Source of the DNA: TMED26 sp002694075 | Lineage (GTDB): Bacteria > Pseudomonadota > Alphaproteobacteria > Thalassobaculales > Thalassobaculaceae | Direction of reading: 5' to 3' | NCBI GenBank assembly: GCA_036160575.1 | Contig: JAYYDT010000029.1 | Coordinates: 1 to 18,633, forward strand | DNA length: 18,633 bases | Shown: positions 6,930-14,498 of the stretch, piece by piece | Layout of the letters: each line of letters opens with the position of its first letter | How positions within the stretch are numbered: position 1 is the first letter of the stretch | The notes under the pieces: generated by a model | What the model was told of the DNA's origin: nothing | Database searches by the model: none | What the model saw: only the letters and a program-made list of their open reading frames with translations | Made by a program: the position numbers and the translations under genes

Positions 6930-8279
6930 ATGACCGATTACCTAATGCCCCTATCGCGCTTTTTGGCCGAAACCGAATTCGCCGATTTGCCGGCGGCGGC
7001 GGTCGACCGGGCGCGGCGCGTCCTTGCCGACAGCCTGGCCGCCATTGCCGCCGGCTCGGCCGAACCGGAGGTCCGCGCACTCACCGAGAAAATGGCGCCA
7101 AGTGCGCCTGGCGCGGCCAGTTTAATCGGCCAGGAGGGGCGCGCTGCGCCAGCCGTCGCCGCCTTTATCAACGGTACCGCCGGGACCTTTCTGGAACTGG
7201 ACGAGGGCAATCAATTTAGCCGCGGTCACCCCGGCATTCACGCGCTGCCGGCGGCGCTGGCGGTGGCCGAAGGCCAGATCGGCGCCGGCCGGACGGTGTC
7301 GGGACAAGACCTGCTGACGGCGATGGTGCTGGGCTATGAGATCGGCGCGCGCATTGGCATCGCGTCGAAAATCCTGCCCAGCATGCACCCCCATGGCACC
7401 TGGGGCACGGTCGGTGCGGCGGTGGCAGTGGCCAAGCTGCATGGCGCCAACGCCCAGGCCATGGCCGAGACCATCAATGTCGCCTCCACCCTAGGGCTCG
7501 CGACTTCGCGCCAAACCATGTTGCAGGGCGGCACCGTGCGTAACAGTTTCGCCGGCTTCTCCGGGCAAATTGGTGTGACCGCCTGGCAATTAGTCGACAG
7601 CGGGTTCACCGGCGAGTCTGATGGCCTGGCGACAGTCTGGGGCAGCGTGTCGTCGACCGACTGGCAGCCGGCGGAAATGGTCGCCGAGCTTGGCACTCGC
7701 TATGAAATCGCGCGCAATTATTTCAAACGCCACGCCTGTTGTCGGTACAATCACGGCGCGCTGGACGCGCTGGCCATGATCCTCGCCGAACCCGGCACGC
7801 TAGACCCCAACGCCGTTGCCCATGTCAAAGTAGAAACCTATGGCCTGGCCGCGCAGCTCTGTGACCGCAGCCCGCGCAACACCTTGGCCGGTAAATTCTC
7901 CCTGCCGTTTTCCATCGCCACCACCCTACTCAATGGGTCGAGCGGGGTCGAAAGCTTCACCTGGGAAAAGATCCAAGACCCGGCGATTCAAGCCTTCGCT
8001 GATAAGGTCGAAGTGGTCGAGGCACCGGCGATGACAGCGATGATGCCAGATTATCGCCCGGCGCGGGTGACCCTCACCTTCGCCGACGGCTCCGTCGCCA
8101 GCGCCGAGACGACGACCAACCGCGGCGACACCGAGGCGCCCTACGACGATGACGAGTTGGACACCAAGTTTTTCGACCTCGCCACACGCGTCTGGCCGGC
8201 CGCGCATGCTGAGACCATCTACGACCGCTGCTTCACCGTCGACCGAGCCCCCTTAGCCGATCTCACCCAGCATCTATAG
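6930..8279 (+). CDS. MmgE/PrpD family protein (2-methylcitrate dehydratase-like)
   Basis: This 449-residue soluble protein has the two-domain MmgE/PrpD architecture. The N-terminal all-helical domain contains the recognisable ARRVLADSLAAIAAGSAEPEV, the active-site region FLELDEGNQFSRGHPG, and later HPHGTWGTVGAAVAVAKL. The C-terminal lid domain starts around the RHACCRYNHGALDAL segment and includes the RNTLAGKFSLPFSIA block. Characterised relatives dehydrate 2-methylcitrate (PrpD) or isomerise cis-aconitate (CAD/Irg1); most members with binding-protein transporters have unknown substrates. No methylcitrate synthase or other propionate-cycle gene is nearby, so a methylcitrate role is unlikely here. 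It is the last gene of the amino-acid ABC operon and converges on the broken racemase-like gene; the gap after it holds no clear terminator hairpin. Confidence 0.9.
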   Translation: MTDYLMPLSRFLAETEFADLPAAAVDRARRVLADSLAAIAAGSAEPEVRALTEKMAPSAPGAASLIGQEGRAAPAVAAFINGTAGTFLELDEGNQFSRGHPGIHALPAALAVAEGQIGAGRTVSGQDLLTAMVLGYEIGARIGIASKILPSMHPHGTWGTVGAAVAVAKLHGANAQAMAETINVASTLGLATSRQTMLQGGTVRNSFAGFSGQIGVTAWQLVDSGFTGESDGLATVWGSVSSTDWQPAEMVAELGTRYEIARNYFKRHACCRYNHGALDALAMILAEPGTLDPNAVAHVKVETYGLAAQLCDRSPRNTLAGKFSLPFSIATTLLNGSSGVESFTWEKIQDPAIQAFADKVEVVEAPAMTAMMPDYRPARVTLTFADGSVASAETTTNRGDTEAPYDDDELDTKFFDLATRVWPAAHAETIYDRCFTVDRAPLADLTQHL

Positions 8280-8318
8280 GGTTCGCGAAGAGCGGACCGT
8301 CGCCGGGCGTCGCCGCGG

Positions 8319-8931
8319 CTATCCCAGCGGAGTGCAAATTGGTGCAAGAAACGAAGAAACCATTTTAGTTGGAGCGGTCGCCAACATGTCCATGGCGGCC
8401 TCGAACCGAGGCCGGCGCGATACGCGCGACCACCCGGTCGTCGCCCTGTTCGAATGGGCCGAAGGCGCTGATCTCGAAACCCGCATCGCGCAAAAAACCA
8501 CGCACCGCGGCCGACACCTCGACCACAAAGGGGGTGACGAACCCTAAACGTTTGAGACCGCGCGCCCGGCAGGCCGCGACCAACGCCAAAATAGGGTCGG
8601 TCATCTTCGCCGATGAATGCAAACCGTTGATCGCCGCCACTTCGCTGGCCGGACCGATCACCGTGGCGCCCGAGGTGCAGCCGTGGCTGATCACGTCAAA
8701 ATCCGCCTGCGGCAGCCGTGCGGCGGCGGCCGGTAGCGTCGCCGTCATGATGGCCAGGGGTTCGCGGGTGACAACCGGCGGCATAACGGCCCGGCTGTTG
8801 TGGAAGGCGAGGCCGGCCGTCAGCAAAAGTTCACGCGCCTCGCTCTCCGGCGTTTCATCGGACTTTAGAAGGATCAGGTCGAGCGTGCCGCGAACGCCTT
8901 TACCGTCGTCGGTGGTGAACGGCAAAGCCAT
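8319..8931 (-). pseudogene. Asp/Glu racemase superfamily (maleate isomerase/arylmalonate decarboxylase-like), frameshifted and C-terminally shortened
   Basis: The intact frame runs from ATG 8931 to a TAA at 8365 (188 residues). It shows the family N-half well: AFHNSRAVMPPVVTREPLAIM, the first catalytic Cys85 in VISHGCTSGATVIG, and the second-domain start KRLGFVTPFVVEVSAAV. After IAPASV (residue 176, near 8405) the frame turns into unrelated RGRHGHVGDRSN. One base over, EAAMDMLATA continues the expected family helix, consistent with one extra T at about 8404-8405. That second frame also loses similarity within ten residues and stops at 8319. Family proteins are about 230-250 residues and carry a second catalytic Cys in the missing part. 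The gene therefore looks inactivated, unless a truncated protein has a new role. It lies eight bases downstream of the M24 peptidase gene and was probably its operon partner. Confidence 0.6.
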
Positions 8932-8939
8932 GACTGTGC

Positions 8940-10127
8940 CTATCCAATGATCGGCAGGTCACGCGGCGCGCGCGCCGACAACAAACGCGGCGGACCGTCG
9001 CCGACCACGATGTTTTCCTCATGCACCATGATCATGCCATCGCCGTAGCCAAGCGACGGCTCCAGGGTGATCACCATGTTTTCCCGCAATACCGTGTTGT
9101 CGAAGGGCGCGTGGGACGGCCATTCGGTCAACTGCATGCCGAGGCCATGGCCGAGGCGGCCGACCTCGCCGGTCCCGGGGTCGAACGTCGCGATGACCGC
9201 GTGCATAGCCGCGAACAGGTCACAGCAGGTGGCCCCCGGCCGGGCGACGGCAAGCCCCGCCTCGGTCGCTCGGTAGAGCACGTCGTAGGCCCGCTTGGCC
9301 TGGTCGTCGGCCGCGCCAATCGCGAAGTTACGGTCGAAATCGCAAAAATAGCCGTCGAAAGTCGCGCCAGTGTCGAGCATCAGAATATCGCCCTTTTGAA
9401 GCGGCCGGTCGGCCGGCGGTGAGATGATGTCCCGGTAGCCGCCAGGGCCGGCGCCGCCGACCAGATAGGGTACATCATCCGCGCCCTCGGCTAGGCATTG
9501 GCGGCGAAAGGCGCGAAAGCTCTCCGTCAACGGTTGTCCCTCGAAAAACAGGTCGCCGGCGGCGGCAAACCCACGCGAGGCAATGGCGCAAATATGGGCG
9601 ATCTTGTCGATCTCGCGCGCCGATTTAACCATACGCAGGTCGCGCACAATCGCCGTGCAGTCACAGAACACTACCCCGGCCAAATGCCGTGTCAGCCGCT
9701 CCCAATCGCCGAGTGGCATGCGCAGACTGGTTTCATGGCCCTTGGGCAAACCGATTTTGGCGCCGGCCGCAGCCATCGGCATCAGCAGATCGACCAGAAG
9801 CGATAGGCCATCGTCGTCCGGCGCCGGCGCCGGCCAGGTGCGGATGTCATCAAGCCAGGTGCGCCGCATCAATTCAGCCCCGATTTCCGGGATCACCGCC
9901 ACCGGCTTGCCATCGACCGGCACGAATAAGAACCAGGGGCGCGTCGGACTTTGCCAGAAGAGGGTGCGAAAACCCGAGAAATAGCGGAACTCGGCCTCAG
10001 TGGTGAACAGCATACCAGCCATGCCGGCCGCCATCATCGCTGCCTGCGCACGCTGTACGCGCGCCTCGAATTCGTGCACCGGGAAACCCAGCGCCGGCTC
10101 GCCTGAATCGGATGATGCTTCGGCCAC
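8940..10127 (-). CDS. M24 family metallopeptidase (Xaa-Pro dipeptidase/aminopeptidase P-like)
   Basis: The chosen start is GTG at 10127 (395 residues, VAEASSDSGEP...), because AAGGAG (10140-10135) lies exactly seven bases upstream; a longer frame from GTG 10184 lacks such a site. The N-terminal domain (creatinase/prolidase N-domain) includes RAQAAMMAAGMAGMLFTTEAEFRYFSGF. The C-terminal pita-bread domain keeps all five expected metal ligands: two Asp in MLDTGATFDGYFCDFDRNF, His in GHGLGMQLTEWPSH, Glu in ITLEPSLGYGDG, and Glu in VHEENIVV. This argues for a dimetal hydrolase such as an Xaa-Pro dipeptidase or a small-molecule amidohydrolase like ectoine hydrolase, and against creatinase, which lacks the metal site. 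Cytoplasmic. It precedes the degraded racemase-like gene and diverges from the NHL-propeller gene. Confidence 0.88.
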   Translation of the reverse strand: MAEASSDSGEPALGFPVHEFEARVQRAQAAMMAAGMAGMLFTTEAEFRYFSGFRTLFWQSPTRPWFLFVPVDGKPVAVIPEIGAELMRRTWLDDIRTWPAPAPDDDGLSLLVDLLMPMAAAGAKIGLPKGHETSLRMPLGDWERLTRHLAGVVFCDCTAIVRDLRMVKSAREIDKIAHICAIASRGFAAAGDLFFEGQPLTESFRAFRRQCLAEGADDVPYLVGGAGPGGYRDIISPPADRPLQKGDILMLDTGATFDGYFCDFDRNFAIGAADDQAKRAYDVLYRATEAGLAVARPGATCCDLFAAMHAVIATFDPGTGEVGRLGHGLGMQLTEWPSHAPFDNTVLRENMVITLEPSLGYGDGMIMVHEENIVVGDGPPRLLSARAPRDLPIIG

Positions 10128-10344
10128 CGTACCTCTCCTTAAACCGACCTTTCCATCATAACGCCGGCCGCCGGTCACGCCCACCGGTTGCGCATCGGCG
10201 AAAATTCTTCCAACTAGCGGCGCGCATAACAGGTGAAAAGTCCCCCGAAATCGGGCACTCTTCGCTCCGTTTTGTTGGCCTGGTCATCCGCCTTAATGAC
10301 CCGGCGCTAAACAATCAATGCCCTGGCGGCAGGAGGAAACGGCC
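10128..10344. promoter_or_regulatory. Divergent intergenic region between M24 peptidase and NHL-propeller genes
   Basis: A 217-base gap between outward-facing genes. It contains the two start-deciding ribosome-binding sites: AAGGAG on the minus strand (10135-10140, seven bases before GTG 10127) and AGGAGG on the plus strand (10331-10336, eight bases before ATG 10345). Promoters for both units must be here, but I could not single out a reliable -35/-10 pair. Confidence 0.5.
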
Positions 10345-11193
10345 ATGACTTTAGCGCGCGATGAACGGCAATCGGTGAACCTTGGCGGCGTTCTTTACAG
10401 CGTTGACCGCAATTGGGCGGCGTGGCCGGCGGACCTGGAAAGAGGTTTCCTCAGCACCCTCGCCGTCGGCGCAGACGACCGCGTCTATGTTCTTCAGCGC
10501 GGTTCCACGCCGGTGGTGGTTTTTGAACCCGATGGCCGCTTCGCCGGCGCCTGGGGCGACGACCTGATCGCCGACGGCCATGGCATGTGGGCCAGCGCCG
10601 ATGGCCGCCTGTTCATCGTCGACCGCGACGCCCACCAAGTGATTGTCACCGACTTGGAAGGCAACCCGCTGTTGCGCCTGGGCAATCGGCACACGCCGGG
10701 CCATGGCACCCCGTTCAACCACCCGACCCATGCCAGCCAGGCGCCCAATGGCGATATTTTCGTCAGCGATGGCTATGGCGGCCAGGTGGTCCACCGGTTT
10801 TCCGCCGACGGGACCTTCCAAAAAACTTTTGGTGGCGCTGGCGACGGTCCCGGTGCGTTTACCACGCCCCACGCGACCTGGACTCTCGATGACCGGGTTC
10901 TTGTCGCCGACCGCGAGAACAATCGGGTGCAGATTTTCGATCACGACGGCGCGCATCTAATGGATTGGACCGGCGTCTACCACCCCATGTCGATTTTCGT
11001 CGATGGCGCCGGCGCCGCTTATGTCAGCGATCAAATTCCCCGCATTGTGAAATACGCACCGGACGGCACTCAGCTTGGCGCCTGTCGCGGCACCCTCAAC
11101 GGCGCCCATGGCCTGTTCGGGAATCCGGCGGGCGACTTGTTCCTAGCCGAATTGCCGCCCGCCGGCATCACCAAACTGGCCCGCCAAAATTAA
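10345..11193 (+). CDS. NHL-repeat beta-propeller protein, peptidyl-alpha-hydroxyglycine amidating lyase-like
   Basis: The start is ATG 10345 (282 residues), set by AGGAGG eight bases upstream; the ATG at 10318 precedes that site and is rejected. The sequence is a run of NHL-type blades: STLAVGADDRVYVLQRG, DGHGMWASADGRLFIVDRD, NHPTHASQAPNGDIFVSDGYG, TPHATWTLDDRVLVADREN, and HPMSIFVDGAGAAYVSDQ. Spaced His residues (DGHG, HPTHA, TPHAT, HPMSI, GAHGL) and the SDGYG stretch recall the zinc-binding propeller of eukaryotic PAL, which splits N-acyl-alpha-hydroxyglycines into an amide and glyoxylate. Unlike secreted PAL there is no signal peptide, so it should be cytoplasmic. Bacterial homologues are mostly uncharacterised; a lyase on a ureidoglycolate- or hydroxyglycine-like intermediate is a reasonable hypothesis. 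It is monocistronic and converges on the SHMT-like gene, 18 bases away. Confidence 0.78.
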   Translation: MTLARDERQSVNLGGVLYSVDRNWAAWPADLERGFLSTLAVGADDRVYVLQRGSTPVVVFEPDGRFAGAWGDDLIADGHGMWASADGRLFIVDRDAHQVIVTDLEGNPLLRLGNRHTPGHGTPFNHPTHASQAPNGDIFVSDGYGGQVVHRFSADGTFQKTFGGAGDGPGAFTTPHATWTLDDRVLVADRENNRVQIFDHDGAHLMDWTGVYHPMSIFVDGAGAAYVSDQIPRIVKYAPDGTQLGACRGTLNGAHGLFGNPAGDLFLAELPPAGITKLARQN

Positions 11194-11211
11194 GCGGCGC
11201 CCGCGCCTCTC

Positions 11212-12540
11212 CTAGGCGTCGCGGTGAATGAAATAGAGGCCGCCGAATTCCTGGCGCAGGGCGGCGGTTTCGCCGGCCAAGGTCTCTGGCGCGTTACTTT
11301 TCAAAGCAGCGCTGAATAGCGCGGCGATGGCGCCGGCGTGATCGGGGGCAACCCCGCGCCGAACGACCTCCGGCGTGCCCAGGCGCAGGCCGTTGGCGTC
11401 GCCGTCGACCGGCGTCACCGGTAAACCAATGCCCGAGGTCAGGAACCCGGCGGCCCGTAATTTCTTCGCCGCCGCCTGGCCGCCGCCCAACGCCCCCGCC
11501 GCCAGCGCGAATTGATGGGACTGGGTCATCCCTTCCTCGACACCAAAAACCGGCGCGCCGGTGTCGTGCAGGGCGGCCGCGAGGGCGCGGGCGACCGCCA
11601 CCATTGTCGCCGCGTAGTCGGTGCCGAAACTCCGCCAATCCAGAAGTGACAGGGCAAGCGCGGCACAGCGACCGACATCGAAATTGGCGGTCATGCCGGG
11701 AAAAGCGATTCTATCAAGCCGTTCGGCGATCTCCGGCGCATTGGTGACGATCAAGCCGCCGGCCGGCCCGCCCAGACTTTTATAGGTGCTCATGGTCATT
11801 AAATGGGCCCCCTCGTCGAGCGGATTGGCCCATTGTTTTCCGGCGATCAGACCGCATTGATGGGCGGCGTCAAACAACACCAGGGCGCCCACCTCGTCGG
11901 CAATAGCGCGGATCGCGCCAACCGGATGGGGGAATAGGTTTAGACTTCCGCCGACGGTGATCAGTTTGGGGCGCTCGCGCCGCGCTTGGTCGCGCAACTG
12001 GTCCAAGTCATAGGTATAGGCCGCCGCGTCAACCGGGCCATAGACGATTTCCAATCCGTAAAGGCCGGCGCAGCCCGGATTATGATGGGTGATGTGGCCA
12101 CCGATCTCGGCAGGCGGCACGATGATTTTATCGCCCGGCGCGGTCAGCGCCATGAAGCCGTATAGATTGGCCATGGCACCGGAACTGACCCGGATCTCGG
12201 CGAAGCGAGCGTCGAAAATCTCGGCCGCCAGGCTGGCCGCGATGACCTCGATCCGCTCAGCCGCCTCCAAGCCCATTTCGTATTTGGCCGTCGGATAGCC
12301 GAGGGAAGGCCGGCTGCCCAAGCCCTGCGCCAGGGCCGCCTCGGCGCGCGGGTTCATAACATTCGCCGCCGGGTTGAGGTTGAAGCATTCCCGGTCATGG
12401 ATCGCCGCGTTGCGGGCGATCAAGGCATCGATTATGTGGGCCACCTCGGCAGGGTTGGCGGCGGCGGTTTCGGCGGCCACCTCCCGGACATAGGTTTCAA
12501 CCTGATCCGGCACCCACGGCCGGGACGTGAACTGTGACAT
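11212..12540 (-). CDS. Serine hydroxymethyltransferase-like PLP-dependent enzyme (divergent GlyA homologue)
   Basis: The protein is 442 residues from ATG 12540 (a start at 12552 would add MVHA; neither has a clear Shine-Dalgarno). It has the fold type I PLP layout of SHMT: SLGYPTAKYEMGLEAAERIE in place of the GYPGKRYYGG region, SSGAMANLYGFMAL, GGHITHHNPGCAGLYGLEIVYG, IADEVGALVLFDAAHQCGLIAG with the pyridine-N-binding Asp224 and His227, and the Schiff-base Lys254 in STYKSLGGPAGGLIV. In canonical SHMT this last motif is THKTLRGPRGG; here His is Tyr and the Arg residues are lost. The LIASEN motif carrying the catalytic Glu is also not conserved, replaced by ECFNLNPAANVMNP. It may therefore be an aldolase or a hydroxymethyltransferase for an alpha-substituted or D-amino acid rather than housekeeping GlyA. 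It is the last gene of the dpp-like operon, after the carbamoylase. Confidence 0.82.
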   Translation of the reverse strand: MSQFTSRPWVPDQVETYVREVAAETAAANPAEVAHIIDALIARNAAIHDRECFNLNPAANVMNPRAEAALAQGLGSRPSLGYPTAKYEMGLEAAERIEVIAASLAAEIFDARFAEIRVSSGAMANLYGFMALTAPGDKIIVPPAEIGGHITHHNPGCAGLYGLEIVYGPVDAAAYTYDLDQLRDQARRERPKLITVGGSLNLFPHPVGAIRAIADEVGALVLFDAAHQCGLIAGKQWANPLDEGAHLMTMSTYKSLGGPAGGLIVTNAPEIAERLDRIAFPGMTANFDVGRCAALALSLLDWRSFGTDYAATMVAVARALAAALHDTGAPVFGVEEGMTQSHQFALAAGALGGGQAAAKKLRAAGFLTSGIGLPVTPVDGDANGLRLGTPEVVRRGVAPDHAGAIAALFSAALKSNAPETLAGETAALRQEFGGLYFIHRDA

Positions 12541-12614
12541 GGCATGAACCATTGGGTTGGAGGGTGCCGGCGATTTCCCTGGCGCGCACGGCCGGCGCCA
12601 TCACGTTGCCGGCA

Positions 12615-13589
12615 TCATCCCTGGCGCAGCTTTTTCTCCAGGGCCTCGCCCTCGGCCGGGGAGACGACGCCGGTGGTCGCGGTAATCAGCCCATAGTGGT
12701 CGATCTCGCGGTGTCTCGCGAAGTTGAAAACCGACGTTTTATAAGATTTCGCCATGTCCAGGTCGCAGGTCGCGGTGATCAACTCGTCGTCCTCGGTGCC
12801 GGTCGTGGCGACGGTGGCGCCGCTCGGCGCGATGATCTGGGTGCCGGCGATCATCGGCACGCCTTCCTCATCGCCGCATTTGGCGACGGCGACGATCCAC
12901 AAACCGTTTTGATAGGCCGCCGATTGCATGACGATCTGATTGTGAAACAGGCCGAAGGCGTCATGTTCCGGCGCCGGCGGGTTATGCACCGGGGTGTTGT
13001 AGCCAAGGGCCACCAGCTCGGCCCCCTGCAGCCCAAGGACGCGCCATGTCTCCGGCCAGCGGCGGTCATTGCAGATACACATCCCCATGTGCCCGCCGAA
13101 ACCTTCGAACACGCGAAAGCCGAGGTCGCCGGTCTCAAAATAGCGTTTCTCCAAATGCTGGAAGGCACGCCACGGCTCGTGCTCACTATGTCCCGGCAAA
13201 TGAACCTTGCGGTATTTACCGATGATCTGGCCGTTTTTGTCGACCATGATGGCGGTATTGAAACGGCGCAGTGTGCCCGCTTCATCGACCAATTCGGCAT
13301 AGCCAAGCTTAAAGCCGATCCTCAGGCGTTTGGCCTCGTCGAATAACGGCTGAGTCTCCGGGCCGGGCATCTCGCGCTCAAACCATTTGTCGATCTCGCC
13401 CTGATCCTCGGTGAACCAGCGCGGAAAAAAGGTGGTCAAGGTCAATTCCGGATAGACCACAAGATCGCAGCCGCGGCGATGCGCCTCGCGCATGTGGGCG
13501 AGCAGGCGCTCGACCACATCGGCGCGGCTTTCGCTGGCCGCGATCGGCCCCATCTGGGCCGCACCCACGGTGATCATTCGTTCGCTCAT
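12615..13589 (-). CDS. N-carbamoyl-D-amino acid amidohydrolase-like carbon-nitrogen hydrolase (nitrilase superfamily)
   Basis: Starting at ATG 13589 (GAGG at 13596-13599, six bases away; 324 residues), the protein matches bacterial D-carbamoylases along its whole length. The nitrilase triad is Glu48 (PELTLTTFFPRW), Lys128 (KYRKVHLPGH) and Cys173 (MCICNDRRWPETWR), each offset by one from the Agrobacterium enzyme's Glu47, Lys127 and Cys172. Active-site histidines 130, 145 and 216 are also in register. The enzyme hydrolyses N-carbamoyl-D-amino acids to D-amino acid, CO2 and ammonia, the second step after hydantoin ring opening. It is cytoplasmic. It starts 13 bases after the dppC-like stop, so substrate import and hydrolysis are probably co-expressed. 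A D-amino acid product would suit the PLP enzyme encoded next (inference). Activity on a different carbamoyl compound is possible. Confidence 0.9.
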   Translation of the reverse strand: MSERMITVGAAQMGPIAASESRADVVERLLAHMREAHRRGCDLVVYPELTLTTFFPRWFTEDQGEIDKWFEREMPGPETQPLFDEAKRLRIGFKLGYAELVDEAGTLRRFNTAIMVDKNGQIIGKYRKVHLPGHSEHEPWRAFQHLEKRYFETGDLGFRVFEGFGGHMGMCICNDRRWPETWRVLGLQGAELVALGYNTPVHNPPAPEHDAFGLFHNQIVMQSAAYQNGLWIVAVAKCGDEEGVPMIAGTQIIAPSGATVATTGTEDDELITATCDLDMAKSYKTSVFNFARHREIDHYGLITATTGVVSPAEGEALEKKLRQG

Positions 13590-13602
13590 GACAGACCTCA
13601 AC

Positions 13603-14484
13603 TTAACGCATGGCGCGGCGCATGCGCGGATCGAGTGAGTCGCGCAAACCATCGCCCAATATATTCACCGCCAACACGGTAATGGCCAGGAACAGGCCAG
13701 GGAACAGAACAATCCATGGCGAGATTTGGAAATAGGTGCGCCCCTCGGCGACGATGTTCCCCCAGCTTGGGATCTCCGGCGGCGTGCCGGCGCCAAGAAA
13801 GGACAAAATCGCCTCCAAAATCATCGCCGAGGCGCAGATATACGACGCCTGCACAATCAGCGGGGGCAAGGCGTTGGGCACGATATGGACAATCAAAATG
13901 CGCGCCGTCGGCATGCCGACGGAAATCGCCGCTTGCACGAAGATCTGCTCGCGCAAGGACAGCACCACACTGCGCACCAGGCGCACCACCCGCGGCAGTT
14001 CCGGCACGGTAATGGCGATGATCACTGTTAAGATACTGGCGCCGTTCAGCGAGATCAGGGCAATCGCCAGCAGCAGGCCGGGAATCGCCATCAGGCCATC
14101 CATGAAACGCATGATGACCGCGTCGACCTTTTTGCTGAAGCCGGCGATGATCCCGATCACCAAGCCCAAAAAAGTGCTTATCACCGCCACCGAAACCCCG
14201 ACGACTAGAGAAATTTGTCCCCCAGCAACCACGCGAGCAAAAATGTCGCGACCAAACATGTCTGTGCCAAAAAGCAGGTCACCACTGGGCGGCTTTAACC
14301 GGCTAATTGGGTTCATCCGCAATGGATCGACGGTGAATATTGGACCAATGAATGACAACAAAATTATTGCTAGAAGCAGTACCCCACCGATCAGCACACT
14401 AGGGTGCCGGCGCAAGTATTTATAAAAAAGTTCAGCTCGGCTCTCGCGAGGCGCCAATTCATTATGTTCTTCCAAAACGGCCAT
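13603..14484 (-). CDS. ABC transporter permease, dipeptide/oligopeptide type (DppC/OppC-like)
   Basis: This 293-residue inner-membrane permease has the DppC layout: a cytoplasmic N-terminus followed by TM1 (VLIGGVLLLAIILLSFIGPIF), the periplasmic loop with PSGDLLFGTDMFGRDIFARVV, five more hydrophobic segments, and the ATPase-docking EAA-like loop VQAAISVGMPTARILIVHIVP. The C-terminus VNILGDGLRDSLDPRMRR is typical. It begins 14 bases after the dppB-like stop and is followed after 13 bases by the carbamoylase gene. The nucleotide composition changes inside this gene: the start-proximal third (about 14170-14484) is AT-richer (26/60 G+C at 14341-14400) than the rest (39/60 at 14041-14100). Family assignment is certain; the transported ligand may be a peptide, ureide or amide. 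Confidence 0.92.
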   Translation of the reverse strand: MAVLEEHNELAPRESRAELFYKYLRRHPSVLIGGVLLLAIILLSFIGPIFTVDPLRMNPISRLKPPSGDLLFGTDMFGRDIFARVVAGGQISLVVGVSVAVISTFLGLVIGIIAGFSKKVDAVIMRFMDGLMAIPGLLLAIALISLNGASILTVIIAITVPELPRVVRLVRSVVLSLREQIFVQAAISVGMPTARILIVHIVPNALPPLIVQASYICASAMILEAILSFLGAGTPPEIPSWGNIVAEGRTYFQISPWIVLFPGLFLAITVLAVNILGDGLRDSLDPRMRRAMR

Positions 14485-14498
14485 TTTCGAAGTCCAAG

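Noticed and set aside
6930..8279. Genuine 2-methylcitrate dehydratase (prpD)
   Set aside because: No prpB, prpC or acnD-like neighbour is present and the gene belongs to an amino-acid importer operon, so only the family is named.
8940..10127. Possible creatinase
   Set aside because: All five M24 metal ligands are present, whereas creatinase lacks the metal site; a metallopeptidase or metallo-amidohydrolase fits better.
13736..14425. A 229-codon plus-strand frame opposite the dppC-like permease
   Set aside because: It is the antisense of a recognised membrane protein and has no homologous motif.
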